DNA of 64,000 nucleotides from Hydrocarboniphaga daqingensis (GCF_900129825.1 NZ_FQWZ01000001.1:558001-622000), one strand, 5' to 3'; numbered from the stretch's first letter, positions 44,401 to 51,865 are shown. Notes: generated from the letters alone by a model not told the origin. Program-made: numbers and translations.

Positions 44401-45151
44401 TCAGATGTGTCAATTGCGCCAGCGGCTCGGCCAACACTCGACGTGCGATTACCAACGCGTATAGCGAGCCGAGCAAGCCAAGCAAAGCCGCCGAGAGCAC
44501 AAGATCGACGCCCAGCGTTGCGGCCATGTCGAGCTGAGCAACGCGGTTGGCCAGCAGGCCCTGCTCGACCGCACGAATCTGAGCGAGCTCGGCCTGCAGT
44601 TGATCCAGCGGCACATTGCCGCCGTTGACCATCTCCCTCAGTTGTTCGGGCGACAGGCCATCCGACTGCGGCATCAATGAACGCAGATGATCGGCTGCGG
44701 GCCGCGCGAATCGGTCGTCCCAGCTGGCTTTGAGCTGATCGACTCGATCAAGTCGCTGCAGCTGCAGCGGGCTGTCGGACAGCAGCTCACGCAGCTCGGC
44801 AACCAGCGTATCGTAGCGTTCGCTTTCGCTTTGGTAGCCATCGATCTTCGAAGGGTCCGCGCCGAGCAGACCATCGCGCAGGAAGCGCCGCATATTGAGC
44901 AACGCACCTTCGGCGCGTTCGGCACCCGACAGCACTTGATACGTATGAACCGTCAGAGAACGCGCAACCTTCTCCCGCTGCTGCACCGACAGAAAGCCGG
45001 CACAAGCGGCCAGGAACAGCACCAACAGGCCAAGAATGATCAGCCTGACTTTGGCCAGCAGCGACAGATTGACGAACCAGCGACGCAGCGCCGAGCGCGG
45101 CGCGGCAGGTGCCGCGGCGTGCATCGGATCCGGCGAAGGCGCCTCAGCCAT
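41468..45151 (-). CDS. Large hybrid histidine kinase (HAMP-GAF-HisKA-HATPase-REC-REC-REC)
   Basis: Membrane sensor of 1227 residues. A membrane helix (about 28-50), a helical periplasmic domain, a second helix (about 213-233), HAMP (about 235-285), GAF (about 300-425) and a long heptad coiled coil (about 435-560) lead to HisKA with His568 (NMSHELRTPLNS). The HATPase has DTGIGIPPDRL and GTGLGLSIARG. Three REC domains follow (about 836-955, 967-1085 and 1108-1227), each with acidic pocket, phospho-Asp and Lys visible. No HPt domain is present. The start at 45151 overlaps the TerB gene by 8 bp. The product probably passes phosphate to the GGDEF regulator. Confidence 0.92.
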   Translation of the reverse strand: MAEAPSPDPMHAAAPAAPRSALRRWFVNLSLLAKVRLIILGLLVLFLAACAGFLSVQQREKVARSLTVHTYQVLSGAERAEGALLNMRRFLRDGLLGADPSKIDGYQSESERYDTLVAELRELLSDSPLQLQRLDRVDQLKASWDDRFARPAADHLRSLMPQSDGLSPEQLREMVNGGNVPLDQLQAELAQIRAVEQGLLANRVAQLDMAATLGVDLVLSAALLGLLGSLYALVIARRVLAEPLAQLTHLIPHISAGGHIDDVPYRWRRDEVGEFARSLSELSKLVTERSGDDWIKTRLGNLAGLLQLADTHEAFGDALLRTLCPPLAAGFGVAYRWDADSGELHACAGYGVPASELLQRRFKPGQGLVGQCLLECRTLELSPVPDHYLRIVSGLGSVQSHSIRFAPLYSRGEYVGAIELALLDPLNAQQSDLLERVLAPTALAWQTLARSLKTAELLDITRSQAEELRASEESLRIQQEELQSTNEALRTRSGLLEQQSAQLMTSEEELRAQAEELRMANDALRERSEALKARQAELEAARSKLERHAMELERASRYKSEFLANMSHELRTPLNSLLILSKGLADNETGNLDADQVESARIVHDAGRSLLQLINDILDLSKVEAGRMLLVPETLSLRGFAALQERNFRHVARSHNLEFVVDVAADAPETMLTDSTRLGQIVVNLLANAFKFTQQGRVQLHIGRPDAAALDRAGLAGLAPDHAVALTVSDTGIGIPPDRLDAVFQPFEQVDSSTSRRYGGTGLGLSIARGMSGLLGGSLQARSELGKGSSFTVILPERLELQRHDAPIIDGLTPAAPASPPATSADTATRNAADAVPSGDPVLLIVEDDPAFASVLMQLATRKAIPARVVSTGEQALSVARQQPLLGVLLDIGLPDVSGWQVLQYLKATPATAQVPVHIISAADDLGRGLALGAVGVLTKPVTRESVLAALDRVLLPQAPIDAAPGPRRVLLVDDDIGSRAAVRKLLEPEAAQIHEAQNAAEATEALRAGAFDCLILDLGLPDVSGLDLLDQLSAARVPLPPVVVYSARELSNDETLRLRQYTESIVIKGARAPERLLDEVSLFLHSLAPPRQSVASAPSETVRDVAGRHVLIVDDDMRNIFALSKALRSRKLQVTMAQDGYKALTQLEANPGIELVLMDIMMPGMDGYETIRRIRERDAWKKLPIIAVTAKAMTGDRERCIEAGANDYCAKPIDIDQLMSLIRVWV

Positions 45152-45590
45152 GCGGCGTCTGTCGCGCCTCGGCCTGAAGTTTGGTCGCGATGAAATCGGC
45201 GTGCGGCAGGAACAGCAGATCCGACAATCGACGCAGCAAGTGCTCTTCGTGAGCGTCGAGGCGGCCGTCGGCATAAGCCACGCGCCACAGCATCCGGAAC
45301 AGCTCGACCTTGTCCGACGGCTGCATCGACTGATTCAGCCGCTGCACGAAATCGTGCAGTGAGACGGACTGACGCGCTTGCTCACCGGCCTCGGTCAACA
45401 GCTGATCGAGGCCGGCACCGGTAACGCCGAGATAGGCCGCCAGCGACTCACGCACGGCCGCGATTTCGGATTCGCTGTGCTCGAAGTCGGCGCGTGCGCA
45501 CTCCAGCAGCAATACCGCAACGGCAACACGCTGGCGCGCCGCGTGATCGACCGGGGGCGTTTCAAATTGTTTCAGCAGCTTGCGCCACAT
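45144..45590 (-). CDS. TerB-family (tellurite resistance-like) protein
   Basis: All-helical cytoplasmic protein of 148 residues. The TerB pattern is visible as two acidic repeats: VAVAVLLLECARADFEHSE near residue 27 and FRMLWRVAYADGRLDAHEE near 99, the latter a metal-binding-like loop. TerB domains occur in stress and membrane-associated signalling. Here it overlaps the hybrid kinase gene by 8 bp and is the first gene of the cluster, so it may be a sensor-side accessory. No terC, terD or terE genes are nearby. Confidence 0.85.
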   Translation of the reverse strand: MWRKLLKQFETPPVDHAARQRVAVAVLLLECARADFEHSESEIAAVRESLAAYLGVTGAGLDQLLTEAGEQARQSVSLHDFVQRLNQSMQPSDKVELFRMLWRVAYADGRLDAHEEHLLRRLSDLLFLPHADFIATKLQAEARQTPHG

Positions 45591-45617
45591 ATGGATTCGG
45601 CCCCTGTGCGCCGGATG

Positions 45618-46325
45618 TCAGATCGAAAAGCCGAGGCGCAGATTGAACACGTCGTTGTCGCCGATACGCTCGTACTCAGGCGTGATCTCGAGGAATCCGG
45701 CCGACAGGCGCAGACCGGCAAACACGCGAGCATGACTGACGCTGGCATCGTCGAGCAGATCTTCGAAACCGCCCTGGACCTTGACGTCGCCCCAGACGTA
45801 GCCGGCGCCGGCGTAAGGCGTCAGGAAGGCAAAGCCCTTCGACACCGTGCCGTCGACGCTGTAGGTGGTCAGCTTGATGTCGTCGACGCCCGTCGACTGC
45901 GTGAAAGCACCGCGTATGGCGACGCCCGGCGTCGCAACGCCACCTTCGAGAAACGCATAACGAATCTCGCCGCCGTAGACGCTGGCGTCGGCGGTCGGTA
46001 CCCAGCCGTAGAACGCGCCGACATCGACGCCGAACGGCAGCCCCTTGTGCGCACGCAGACCGACCAGGCCCAGCTCCGACACATCCTCGCCGGTCAGCCG
46101 CTGCCACGCGTCTTCGTCGGCGGACATGTAGGTGGCGAATGTACCGACGCCGACGCCGGTGATGCCGGTGGCTTCGGCCGGACCCAGTGCCTTGTAGCTG
46201 TAGGCATCGACCAGGTCCTTGGAGACGGCATCGAACGCGTTCTGGTCGGGCACTTCGATATCGAAGTCAATCGCCATGGCGGGGGTGGCAGCCATGCAGC
46301 AAGCAGCAAGTAACAGACGTTTCAT
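45618..46325 (-). CDS. YfaZ-like outer-membrane beta-barrel protein
   Basis: Exported protein of 235 residues. The signal peptide covers about 1-18 (cleavage near AMA|ID). Many short beta strands follow, and the last residues (VFNLRLGFSI) fit an outer-membrane sorting end. Size and features resemble the YfaZ family, but I cannot confirm this. Downstream of the TerB gene it is not part of that cluster: it lies 27 bp upstream of it on the same strand, so co-transcription is possible. Function unknown. Confidence 0.7.
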   Translation of the reverse strand: MKRLLLAACCMAATPAMAIDFDIEVPDQNAFDAVSKDLVDAYSYKALGPAEATGITGVGVGTFATYMSADEDAWQRLTGEDVSELGLVGLRAHKGLPFGVDVGAFYGWVPTADASVYGGEIRYAFLEGGVATPGVAIRGAFTQSTGVDDIKLTTYSVDGTVSKGFAFLTPYAGAGYVWGDVKVQGGFEDLLDDASVSHARVFAGLRLSAGFLEITPEYERIGDNDVFNLRLGFSI

Positions 46326-46385
46326 GGGGTCTCCGGGCGATGCAGCGACAGGGTGAACGGACGTGGGCAGCGGCGGCAGAATAGC

Positions 46386-47075
46386 TCAGCGCGTCGGCGG
46401 GTGGCGTTGCAAAAAGTCCGCAGCCGCTTGTTGGATGTCGCCGAGACGACCGTTGAAGAAATGCCCCGCGCCGTCGACCACGTGCAACTCGGGCGGCGTC
46501 GGGTACTGGCCGAGTGCCTCGGCCGTGGCGTCGAAGGCGACGACGTCGTCGTCACGACTGTGGATCACCAGCCACGGGCAACGCGGCTGCGGCGGCCTCA
46601 CGCTGTAGGCAAAGCGGCCTCCGAACGGCGGGGCCACCGATATCAGAAGCGCCGGATCGGCTTGATCGGCCGCCATCACGCTGACGTAACCGCCGAACGA
46701 AAAACCCGCCAGCAACAGCGGAAATGACGAGGGCACACGCTCACGCAGCCAGTTCGCCATCGCCAGCGTGTCGCGCATTTCGCCACGACCTTCATCGTGG
46801 GCGCCCTGGCTGCGGCCGACGCCGCGGAAGTTGAATCGCAGCGCATAAAAGCCGGCTTTGAGCGCGATCGCGGCCAGCGTGTACGTGACCTTGTTGTTCA
46901 TTGCACCGCCATACAGCGGGTGCGGATGGCAGATCACCGCGATGCCACGGGCCGGCTCGCGCGGTGCGGCGAGGATCACGTCCAGATCGCCGGCCTCACC
47001 CGGCAGCAGCAGATCCAGGGCGGCGCCGGGCGCCGGCAGGTCGGGGTGAGCGCGGTCGGGATGGGCGGTGTCCAT
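46386..47075 (-). CDS. Alpha/beta hydrolase
   Basis: Cytoplasmic alpha/beta hydrolase of 229 residues. The nucleophile elbow is GFSFGGYVS, the acid lies in IHSRDDDVV and the His in VDGAGHFFNGRL. The oxyanion strand has CHPHPLYGGAMNNKV, a signature of the YghX/CC_3342-like esterase group (PF12146-related). Substrate unknown. It follows the StyC-like gene by 44 bp on the same strand and may be the last gene of that operon. Confidence 0.87.
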   Translation of the reverse strand: MDTAHPDRAHPDLPAPGAALDLLLPGEAGDLDVILAAPREPARGIAVICHPHPLYGGAMNNKVTYTLAAIALKAGFYALRFNFRGVGRSQGAHDEGRGEMRDTLAMANWLRERVPSSFPLLLAGFSFGGYVSVMAADQADPALLISVAPPFGGRFAYSVRPPQPRCPWLVIHSRDDDVVAFDATAEALGQYPTPPELHVVDGAGHFFNGRLGDIQQAAADFLQRHPPTR

Positions 47076-47119
47076 CGCCGGATTCTACTAGCGATGGCCA
47101 CCGCCGCGACCGTAGCGGG

Positions 47120-47617
47120 TCAGTCGTTGGCGTTGTCGGGCGCCTTTGCGACCAGCGTCTTCCACGCAATGATGGCCATCACCGCCATCACGATCAGCAC
47201 GCCGACGTAGAACATCAGGAAGGCCAGGCTGTTGGTCCAGGGTCCGCCCATCGCCAGCCCGCGGCTATTCGGAAACAGGGCATCGATCAGCGAGGCGAGC
47301 GTAAACAGCCAACCGACGGCGATCATGCCGTTGGCGACGCGGCGACTGGCGACCTGCGAAAACGGTAGCAGCGGCAGCAGCAGCGCGGTCAGCCACAGGA
47401 TCAAGCCGTTGATGACGCCTTCGAGGTGCGCCATGCGCCAGGCTTTGACCGACCCCGGCAACTGCAAGGAGATCGTGCCGGGGAACGGCCACAAGCGAAT
47501 CTCGCCGAGCAGGAAGAACAGAAAGCCGAAGCCGATCGTGCCGGCGACGAAGATCAGCGCCGCACCGTTACCGATCAGCCGACGCTGAATCGGTTTGAGG
47601 CTCGTCGTCGCCGTCAT
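47120..47617 (-). CDS. Styrene-oxide-isomerase-like membrane protein
   Basis: Membrane protein of 165 residues with four predicted helices (about 14-38, 65-85, 95-113, 132-153). I align it by eye, from memory, to styrene-oxide isomerase StyC. The shared frame is LPGSVKAWRMAH (StyC has PGS..W.RAH), FPNSRGLAMG (StyC has SPNRGLTFG), and the spacing His64 to Asn70, which matches heme ligand His58 and Asn64 of StyC. StyC residues Asp95 and Tyr103 are replaced by Val and Ser here. It probably binds heme but may catalyse a different reaction, for instance a hydroxylaminobenzene-mutase-like shift. The ATG overlaps the upstream gene's stop (ATGA). Confidence 0.65.
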   Translation of the reverse strand: MTATTSLKPIQRRLIGNGAALIFVAGTIGFGFLFFLLGEIRLWPFPGTISLQLPGSVKAWRMAHLEGVINGLILWLTALLLPLLPFSQVASRRVANGMIAVGWLFTLASLIDALFPNSRGLAMGGPWTNSLAFLMFYVGVLIVMAVMAIIAWKTLVAKAPDNAND

Positions 47618-48519
47618 GACACGCGGCTCGGTTCGACCATCGGAAACGGTACCGGCATCGCCGGATCGGCGGTGTCGATCAAGGGGACCGGCGCGGCGTC
47701 GCCGAGCGCGATCGAGCGGCGCAGCCATTCGACGGTCCAGGGCTGGTCTCGCACCTGACGAGGATTGTGTCCCGGCACCATCGCCGCCAGCAGCGATGGC
47801 GTCGTGTGCGCGAGGAAGCGCCCGAGCTGCCAGGCCAGGCGCAGCCGTGAGCGCAAGTTGTTCCATAGGCCGTCGGTGCGCAGCAGCTGGTGATAGGCGC
47901 GTCGCGAAAACCGCATCACGTCCAGCGAGCCGTGCAGCACGCCGAGCACGCGCAGCCAGTAGCCGCCCTGAACCGCTTGGTAGACGTCGAACGCCACCGT
48001 CTTGTGCTCGGTCTCCTCGACCATGTGCCACAGCACAAACGAGGCGATGCGCGAGTCGGCGCCCGCAAACAAGCGGTGCCGCTGGCCGACCAGCCACTGG
48101 GTCAGGCCGATGGTCATCGACTCGAACCCGGCCGCGTAAGCCAGCTTGCGCGACAGCGGCAAGCGGTCGAGCCGGGCATACGCGGCGGTCATTGCATCTT
48201 CGATCTGTGCCAGTTCGGGGTAGCCCTTGCTCTTGAGCACCTCATTGAAGCGGCGATGCGCCCGGAAGTGTTGCCCTTCCTGTGCCATGAAGGCCTGAGC
48301 GTCGGCGACCAGGCCCGGATCGCTCAGCTGCGGCAGCGCCTGGCGGATGGTGCGGATCAGAAAAGGCTCCAGATACGGCATCACCAGCGACGCACCGTTG
48401 ATCATCTGCGACAACTCCGCCTCACCGGGTATCCAGTGGGGCGCGATGTCGTCAGGAAACTCGAAGGCAATGCGACGCGGGACGATCGCGGAGCGTGACA
48501 AGGACTCGGACGGGTTCAT
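47614..48519 (-). CDS. PF10118 metal-dependent hydrolase family protein (ferritin-like di-iron pattern)
   Basis: Cytoplasmic helical protein of 301 residues in the family named predicted metal-dependent hydrolase. The sequence shows a four-helix carboxylate pattern: Glu51 (YLEPF), ExxH with Glu81 and His84 (QEGQHFRAH), Glu133 (GFESMT), and ExxH with Glu169 and His172 (EETEHKTV). That is the arrangement of ferritin-like di-iron oxidases and oxygenases. An AGGGGGA ribosome site six bases upstream supports the ATG at 48519. It is coupled to the StyC-like gene and lies 60 bp from a TetR gene. No substrate is known. Confidence 0.85.
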   Translation of the reverse strand: MNPSESLSRSAIVPRRIAFEFPDDIAPHWIPGEAELSQMINGASLVMPYLEPFLIRTIRQALPQLSDPGLVADAQAFMAQEGQHFRAHRRFNEVLKSKGYPELAQIEDAMTAAYARLDRLPLSRKLAYAAGFESMTIGLTQWLVGQRHRLFAGADSRIASFVLWHMVEETEHKTVAFDVYQAVQGGYWLRVLGVLHGSLDVMRFSRRAYHQLLRTDGLWNNLRSRLRLAWQLGRFLAHTTPSLLAAMVPGHNPRQVRDQPWTVEWLRRSIALGDAAPVPLIDTADPAMPVPFPMVEPSRVS

Positions 48520-48579
48520 CGGTTCCCCCTGCAACAATGCGCGGTAGCGCTGTGGTCCAGCGGTGCTGACGACACGGGC

Positions 48580-49197
48580 TCAGCGCGAGACATCCGCCAG
48601 GCCGGCGATCAGCGTGTCGATCATCATGGGCGTCAGCGTGGCGATGTCGCGGCCCATCATGAACTGGCCACCGACCTGCAACGACACCAATCCGTGAGCG
48701 CCGCACCAGAACAAATGGCTGGCGCTGAGCGCGTCGACGCGCAAGCTCAGCTGCCCGGCCGCCTCGGCAGCGCGGACGACCTGCGTGCAGACGTCCAGCG
48801 CGGCGCGTTTGGCTTCGACCAGTTCGGCCGGCGGCTCGCGGTCGTCTTCGCCGATGTCGAAGAACATCAGCGCATAACGATCAGGCTGGTCGAGCGCAGC
48901 CTCGATGTAGGCGCGCGCCAATTTGCGCAGTTGCTCGATCGGGCTGCCTTGCGAGGCGATCGCCGCCGCCATGTGGCGCTCGATCCAGCGAAACGCTTGC
49001 GCGCGCAGCGCGGTCAGCAGCTCATGTTTGCTGGCGAAGTAACGATACGGCGCCGTGTAGCTGCACCCGAGTTGGGCTGCGATCCGCCGAAAACTGACGG
49101 CCTCGATCCCCCCGTGCTCGAACAGCGCCAGCGCCGCTTCGAGAATCTCGTCGCGACGCAGCTCGACTTCGGGTTGGGTCATTGCGGTACGGGCCAT
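48580..49197 (-). CDS. TetR-family transcriptional regulator
   Basis: Repressor-type regulator of 205 residues. The N-terminal helix-turn-helix domain covers about 15-60 (ALFEHGGIEAVSFRRIAA and GCSYTAPYRYFASKHEL). The ligand domain is helical (TetR_C_33-like, FFDIGEDD region). Starts at 49197 or 49182 (MTQPEV) are both possible; neither has a clear ribosome site. It probably controls itself and the downstream PF10118 and StyC-like genes through the palindrome at 49206-49234. The ligand is unknown, but the pair suggests a small hydrophobic compound. Confidence 0.9.
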   Translation of the reverse strand: MARTAMTQPEVELRRDEILEAALALFEHGGIEAVSFRRIAAQLGCSYTAPYRYFASKHELLTALRAQAFRWIERHMAAAIASQGSPIEQLRKLARAYIEAALDQPDRYALMFFDIGEDDREPPAELVEAKRAALDVCTQVVRAAEAAGQLSLRVDALSASHLFWCGAHGLVSLQVGGQFMMGRDIATLTPMMIDTLIAGLADVSR

Positions 49198-49205
49198 GAC
49201 GTCGA

Positions 49206-49234
49206 GTTGACACCATTAAGTTAACAGCGTCAAC
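49206..49234. promoter_or_regulatory. 29-bp palindrome, probable TetR operator
   Basis: Outer arms are GTTGAC and GTCAAC, inner arms are TTAA and TTAA around a central G; 20 of the 28 paired positions (10 of 14 pairs) match. It begins 9 bp from the tetR start codon and lies 98 bp before the HTTM gene on the other strand. It contains a perfect TTGACA -35 box on the plus strand and TTGACG on the minus strand, so repressor binding would block promoters in both directions. Confidence 0.7.
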
Positions 49235-49331
49235 ACACCCACATCGGAGCTGCTGCCCGCCGAGTCCGGGGAACGGCACCCATGACATCACCGCCCAATG
49301 GCAATGGGCGCTGATGTAGCATTCGGCTGGC

Positions 49332-51062
49332 ATGACACCCCCTTCCCGCCCCTGGACCGACCGCCTTGGCCGTGCGTTCGCGCTCGACCTGCGTTCGCTG
49401 GCCGCGCTGCGCGCCGGGCTGGGCCTGGTTCTGCTGCTCCAAACCTTGATGCAGCTGGCCACCCTGGGCGACTTCGTCACCGACGCCGGTGTCTGGCCCC
49501 GGTCGCTGCAGACGCTGGAAGCACCCGCTGTCGCACTGTCGCTGCACTTGGCCAACGGCAGCTGGGTCTACGCCGCCGTGCTGCAAATGCTGCTGGCAGG
49601 CGCGGCTGTGGCGATGGCGCTGGGCTGGAACGCGCGCAGCGCCAATCTGCTGGCGTGGGCGCTGACGGTGTCACTGATCCATCGCAACGATCACGTCGTC
49701 GGCAGCGCCGATCTGCTGATCGCCGCTCTGCTGCTGTGGTGTTGGTTCCTCCCGACGGCAGCACGCTGGAGTCTCGACCGCGCACTGAGTCCATCGGCGA
49801 TACCCGCCGATCACCGGCACACGTCATGGGCCAGCGCCGCACTGCTGCTGCAGGTGCTGACGGTGTTCGCCGTCGGTGCCTGGCTCAAGCCACCGCCGTC
49901 GGCCGGCCTGACCAGCGTCGGCCTATGGCTGCAGGGCTATCCCGAACTCGCCGATGCGCTCGGCCTGTTCGAGCGTTACGCGGTACTCAGCGCCGGCTTG
50001 CTGCTGACGTGGCGTGACGGCCGTTTTGTACACGGCATGCGGATCGTCCTGCTGCTGCAACTGCTGGCCGTCACCGTGTTGACGGCGCTGACGCAGCGCA
50101 CGGGTCTGCTGCCGCTGGTTCAGGCCGTGAGCCTGCTCGCCTTGGTTGGCCCGCGCTTCTGGGATCAGCGCGAAGCCCGGCTGCGCCGCGACAGTGGCCA
50201 AGGCGAATTGCGCGTGTACTACGACGGTGACTGTGCGTTCTGCTTCAAGTGCGTGCGGGTGATCGCCGTGATGCTGGCGCTGCCGCATGCGCAGTTGCTG
50301 CCGGCACAGCAGAACCGCCGCGCCGATTCGCTGATGCGCGCACAACAATCCTGGGTCGTGATCGACCATGACGACAGTGCGCACCTGAAAGGCGTGGCGC
50401 TGTTACGTCTGATGCAGCGCTCGCCGCTGCTTGGATGGGCGCGCGGCGCGCTGCGGGTCCCGTTCATCGAACGATGGGCCGACGCGGCCTACGAAGCGGT
50501 CGCCCGCCAACGACCGCTGTGGGCCCGACGCGCCGAGCGCTGGTTGCCCGAACGGCCCCTGCGGTTTTCGCCGGGCATTGGCCTACAGCGCACTGCTGGG
50601 CTGATCGCGACGCTGTTGCTGGTCTGGAACCTGTTCGATTTGAGCACCACATCAACGCCGCTGCGGCCGCTGCTCGGCACACCGCTGCAACTGCTGCGGC
50701 TCGATCAGCGCTGGGATGGCTACTGGCCGGCGTCCGCACCCAGCGGAGACTACTGGATCGCTGCGGCCCATCTCGCTGATGGCCGCGAAGTCGATGCATT
50801 GCGCCGCCGCGACGCATTGCGCTTCGATTTGCGCTTGCCCGCCGACGACGACAGCCTGCGATGGCAGACCTGGCGTCAGCACATGACCGAGCCGGGGCTC
50901 GACGCCGCGAGGGCGCGCTGGGCCGAGCGGCTGTGCCAGCGCTGGAACGCGCCGCTGCCAGCCGAGTCGCGCGACCGCATCGTCGATCTCAAGCTGATCT
51001 CGATCCCCGGCAACGCAGCCGAACAGCGCGTGCTCGGCCGCTACGACTGCCCTGCTCCATGA
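49332..51062 (+). CDS. HTTM-domain membrane protein fused to a DCC (DUF393) thiol domain
   Basis: Protein of 576 residues. The N-terminal half (about 20-285) has six or more membrane helices of the HTTM/vitamin-K-dependent gamma-carboxylase type. The middle (about 293-400) is a DUF393/DCC thioredoxin-like domain with Cys301 and Cys304 in YYDGDCAFCFKC. A further membrane helix and a soluble C-terminal part of about 150 residues follow. DCC proteins often sit next to HTTM genes; here they are one polypeptide. Function unknown, perhaps a membrane thiol redox or carboxylase-like activity. Confidence 0.85.
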   Translation: MTPPSRPWTDRLGRAFALDLRSLAALRAGLGLVLLLQTLMQLATLGDFVTDAGVWPRSLQTLEAPAVALSLHLANGSWVYAAVLQMLLAGAAVAMALGWNARSANLLAWALTVSLIHRNDHVVGSADLLIAALLLWCWFLPTAARWSLDRALSPSAIPADHRHTSWASAALLLQVLTVFAVGAWLKPPPSAGLTSVGLWLQGYPELADALGLFERYAVLSAGLLLTWRDGRFVHGMRIVLLLQLLAVTVLTALTQRTGLLPLVQAVSLLALVGPRFWDQREARLRRDSGQGELRVYYDGDCAFCFKCVRVIAVMLALPHAQLLPAQQNRRADSLMRAQQSWVVIDHDDSAHLKGVALLRLMQRSPLLGWARGALRVPFIERWADAAYEAVARQRPLWARRAERWLPERPLRFSPGIGLQRTAGLIATLLLVWNLFDLSTTSTPLRPLLGTPLQLLRLDQRWDGYWPASAPSGDYWIAAAHLADGREVDALRRRDALRFDLRLPADDDSLRWQTWRQHMTEPGLDAARARWAERLCQRWNAPLPAESRDRIVDLKLISIPGNAAEQRVLGRYDCPAP

Positions 51063-51841
51063 CGCTGGTCGACATCGGCGCCAATCTGGCCCATGAAAGT
51101 TTTGACCACGATCGCGACGCGGTGCTGCAAAGAGCGCGCGATGCTGGATTGGGTCGTATCGTCGTCACCGGCAGCTCGCTGGCCAGCAGTGAAGCCGCCG
51201 CGGCGCTGGCTCTGGCACATCCCGGCTTTCTATATGGCACGGCCGGCCTGCATCCGCATCACGCCAGCGAATGGCAGCCCGAGCTGTCAGCAACGCTGAT
51301 GTCGCTGGCGCAGCAACCGGGCGTCGTCGCCGTCGGCGAATGCGGCCTCGATTACTTTCGTGACCTGTCGCCGCGTGACGACCAACGTCGAGCCTTCACC
51401 GCTCAGCTCGATCTGGCCGTTGCGCTGCGCAAACCGGTGTTTCTGCATCAGCGCGACGCGCACGACGACTTCGTCGCGATCCTGCGCGAGTATCGGCCGT
51501 CACTGGTGGACGCCGTGGTCCACTGCTTCACCGACACCGCCCAGGCCCAGGCCGATTACCTGGCGCTCGACTGCCATATCGGCATCACCGGATGGATCTG
51601 CGATGAGCGCCGCGGCCGGCATCTACTTGAATCGGTTCGCGACATTCCTGAAACACGGCTGCTGATCGAAACCGACGCGCCGTATTTGTTGCCGCGAACC
51701 GCACCCAAGGTTGCGCACCGACGCAACGAACCCGCCTACCTGCCCTACGTGCTGCGCACGATTGCAGCAGCACGCGGCGTCGACGACGCGACACTGGCCG
51801 CATCGACGACGGCCAACGCGGTCCGGTTCTTTCGCTTGTAA
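51059..51841 (+). CDS. tatD: TatD-family deoxyribonuclease
   Basis: Metal-dependent 3'-5' exonuclease of 260 residues with TIM-barrel fold. The N-terminus MTLVDIGANLAHESF is of the E. coli TatD type, which lacks the HxH motif of YcfH and YjjV. Later metal ligands are in VGECGLDYFRD, FLHQRDAHDDF, VHCFTDT and LIETDAPYLLPR. Its ATG lies in the stop codon of the HTTM gene (ATGA), so the two are translationally coupled. Confidence 0.94.
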   Translation: MTLVDIGANLAHESFDHDRDAVLQRARDAGLGRIVVTGSSLASSEAAAALALAHPGFLYGTAGLHPHHASEWQPELSATLMSLAQQPGVVAVGECGLDYFRDLSPRDDQRRAFTAQLDLAVALRKPVFLHQRDAHDDFVAILREYRPSLVDAVVHCFTDTAQAQADYLALDCHIGITGWICDERRGRHLLESVRDIPETRLLIETDAPYLLPRTAPKVAHRRNEPAYLPYVLRTIAAARGVDDATLAASTTANAVRFFRL

Positions 51842-51865
51842 CCGACCCGGCCGGCACGAGGCCGG

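Noticed and set aside
45144..45590. TerB gene as part of a tellurite resistance operon
   Set aside because: No terC, terD, terE or terZ is near; its neighbours are signalling genes.
47120..47617. Calling the membrane protein a true styrene-oxide isomerase
   Set aside because: The match is partial and rests on memory; two active-site residues differ and no styrene genes are near.
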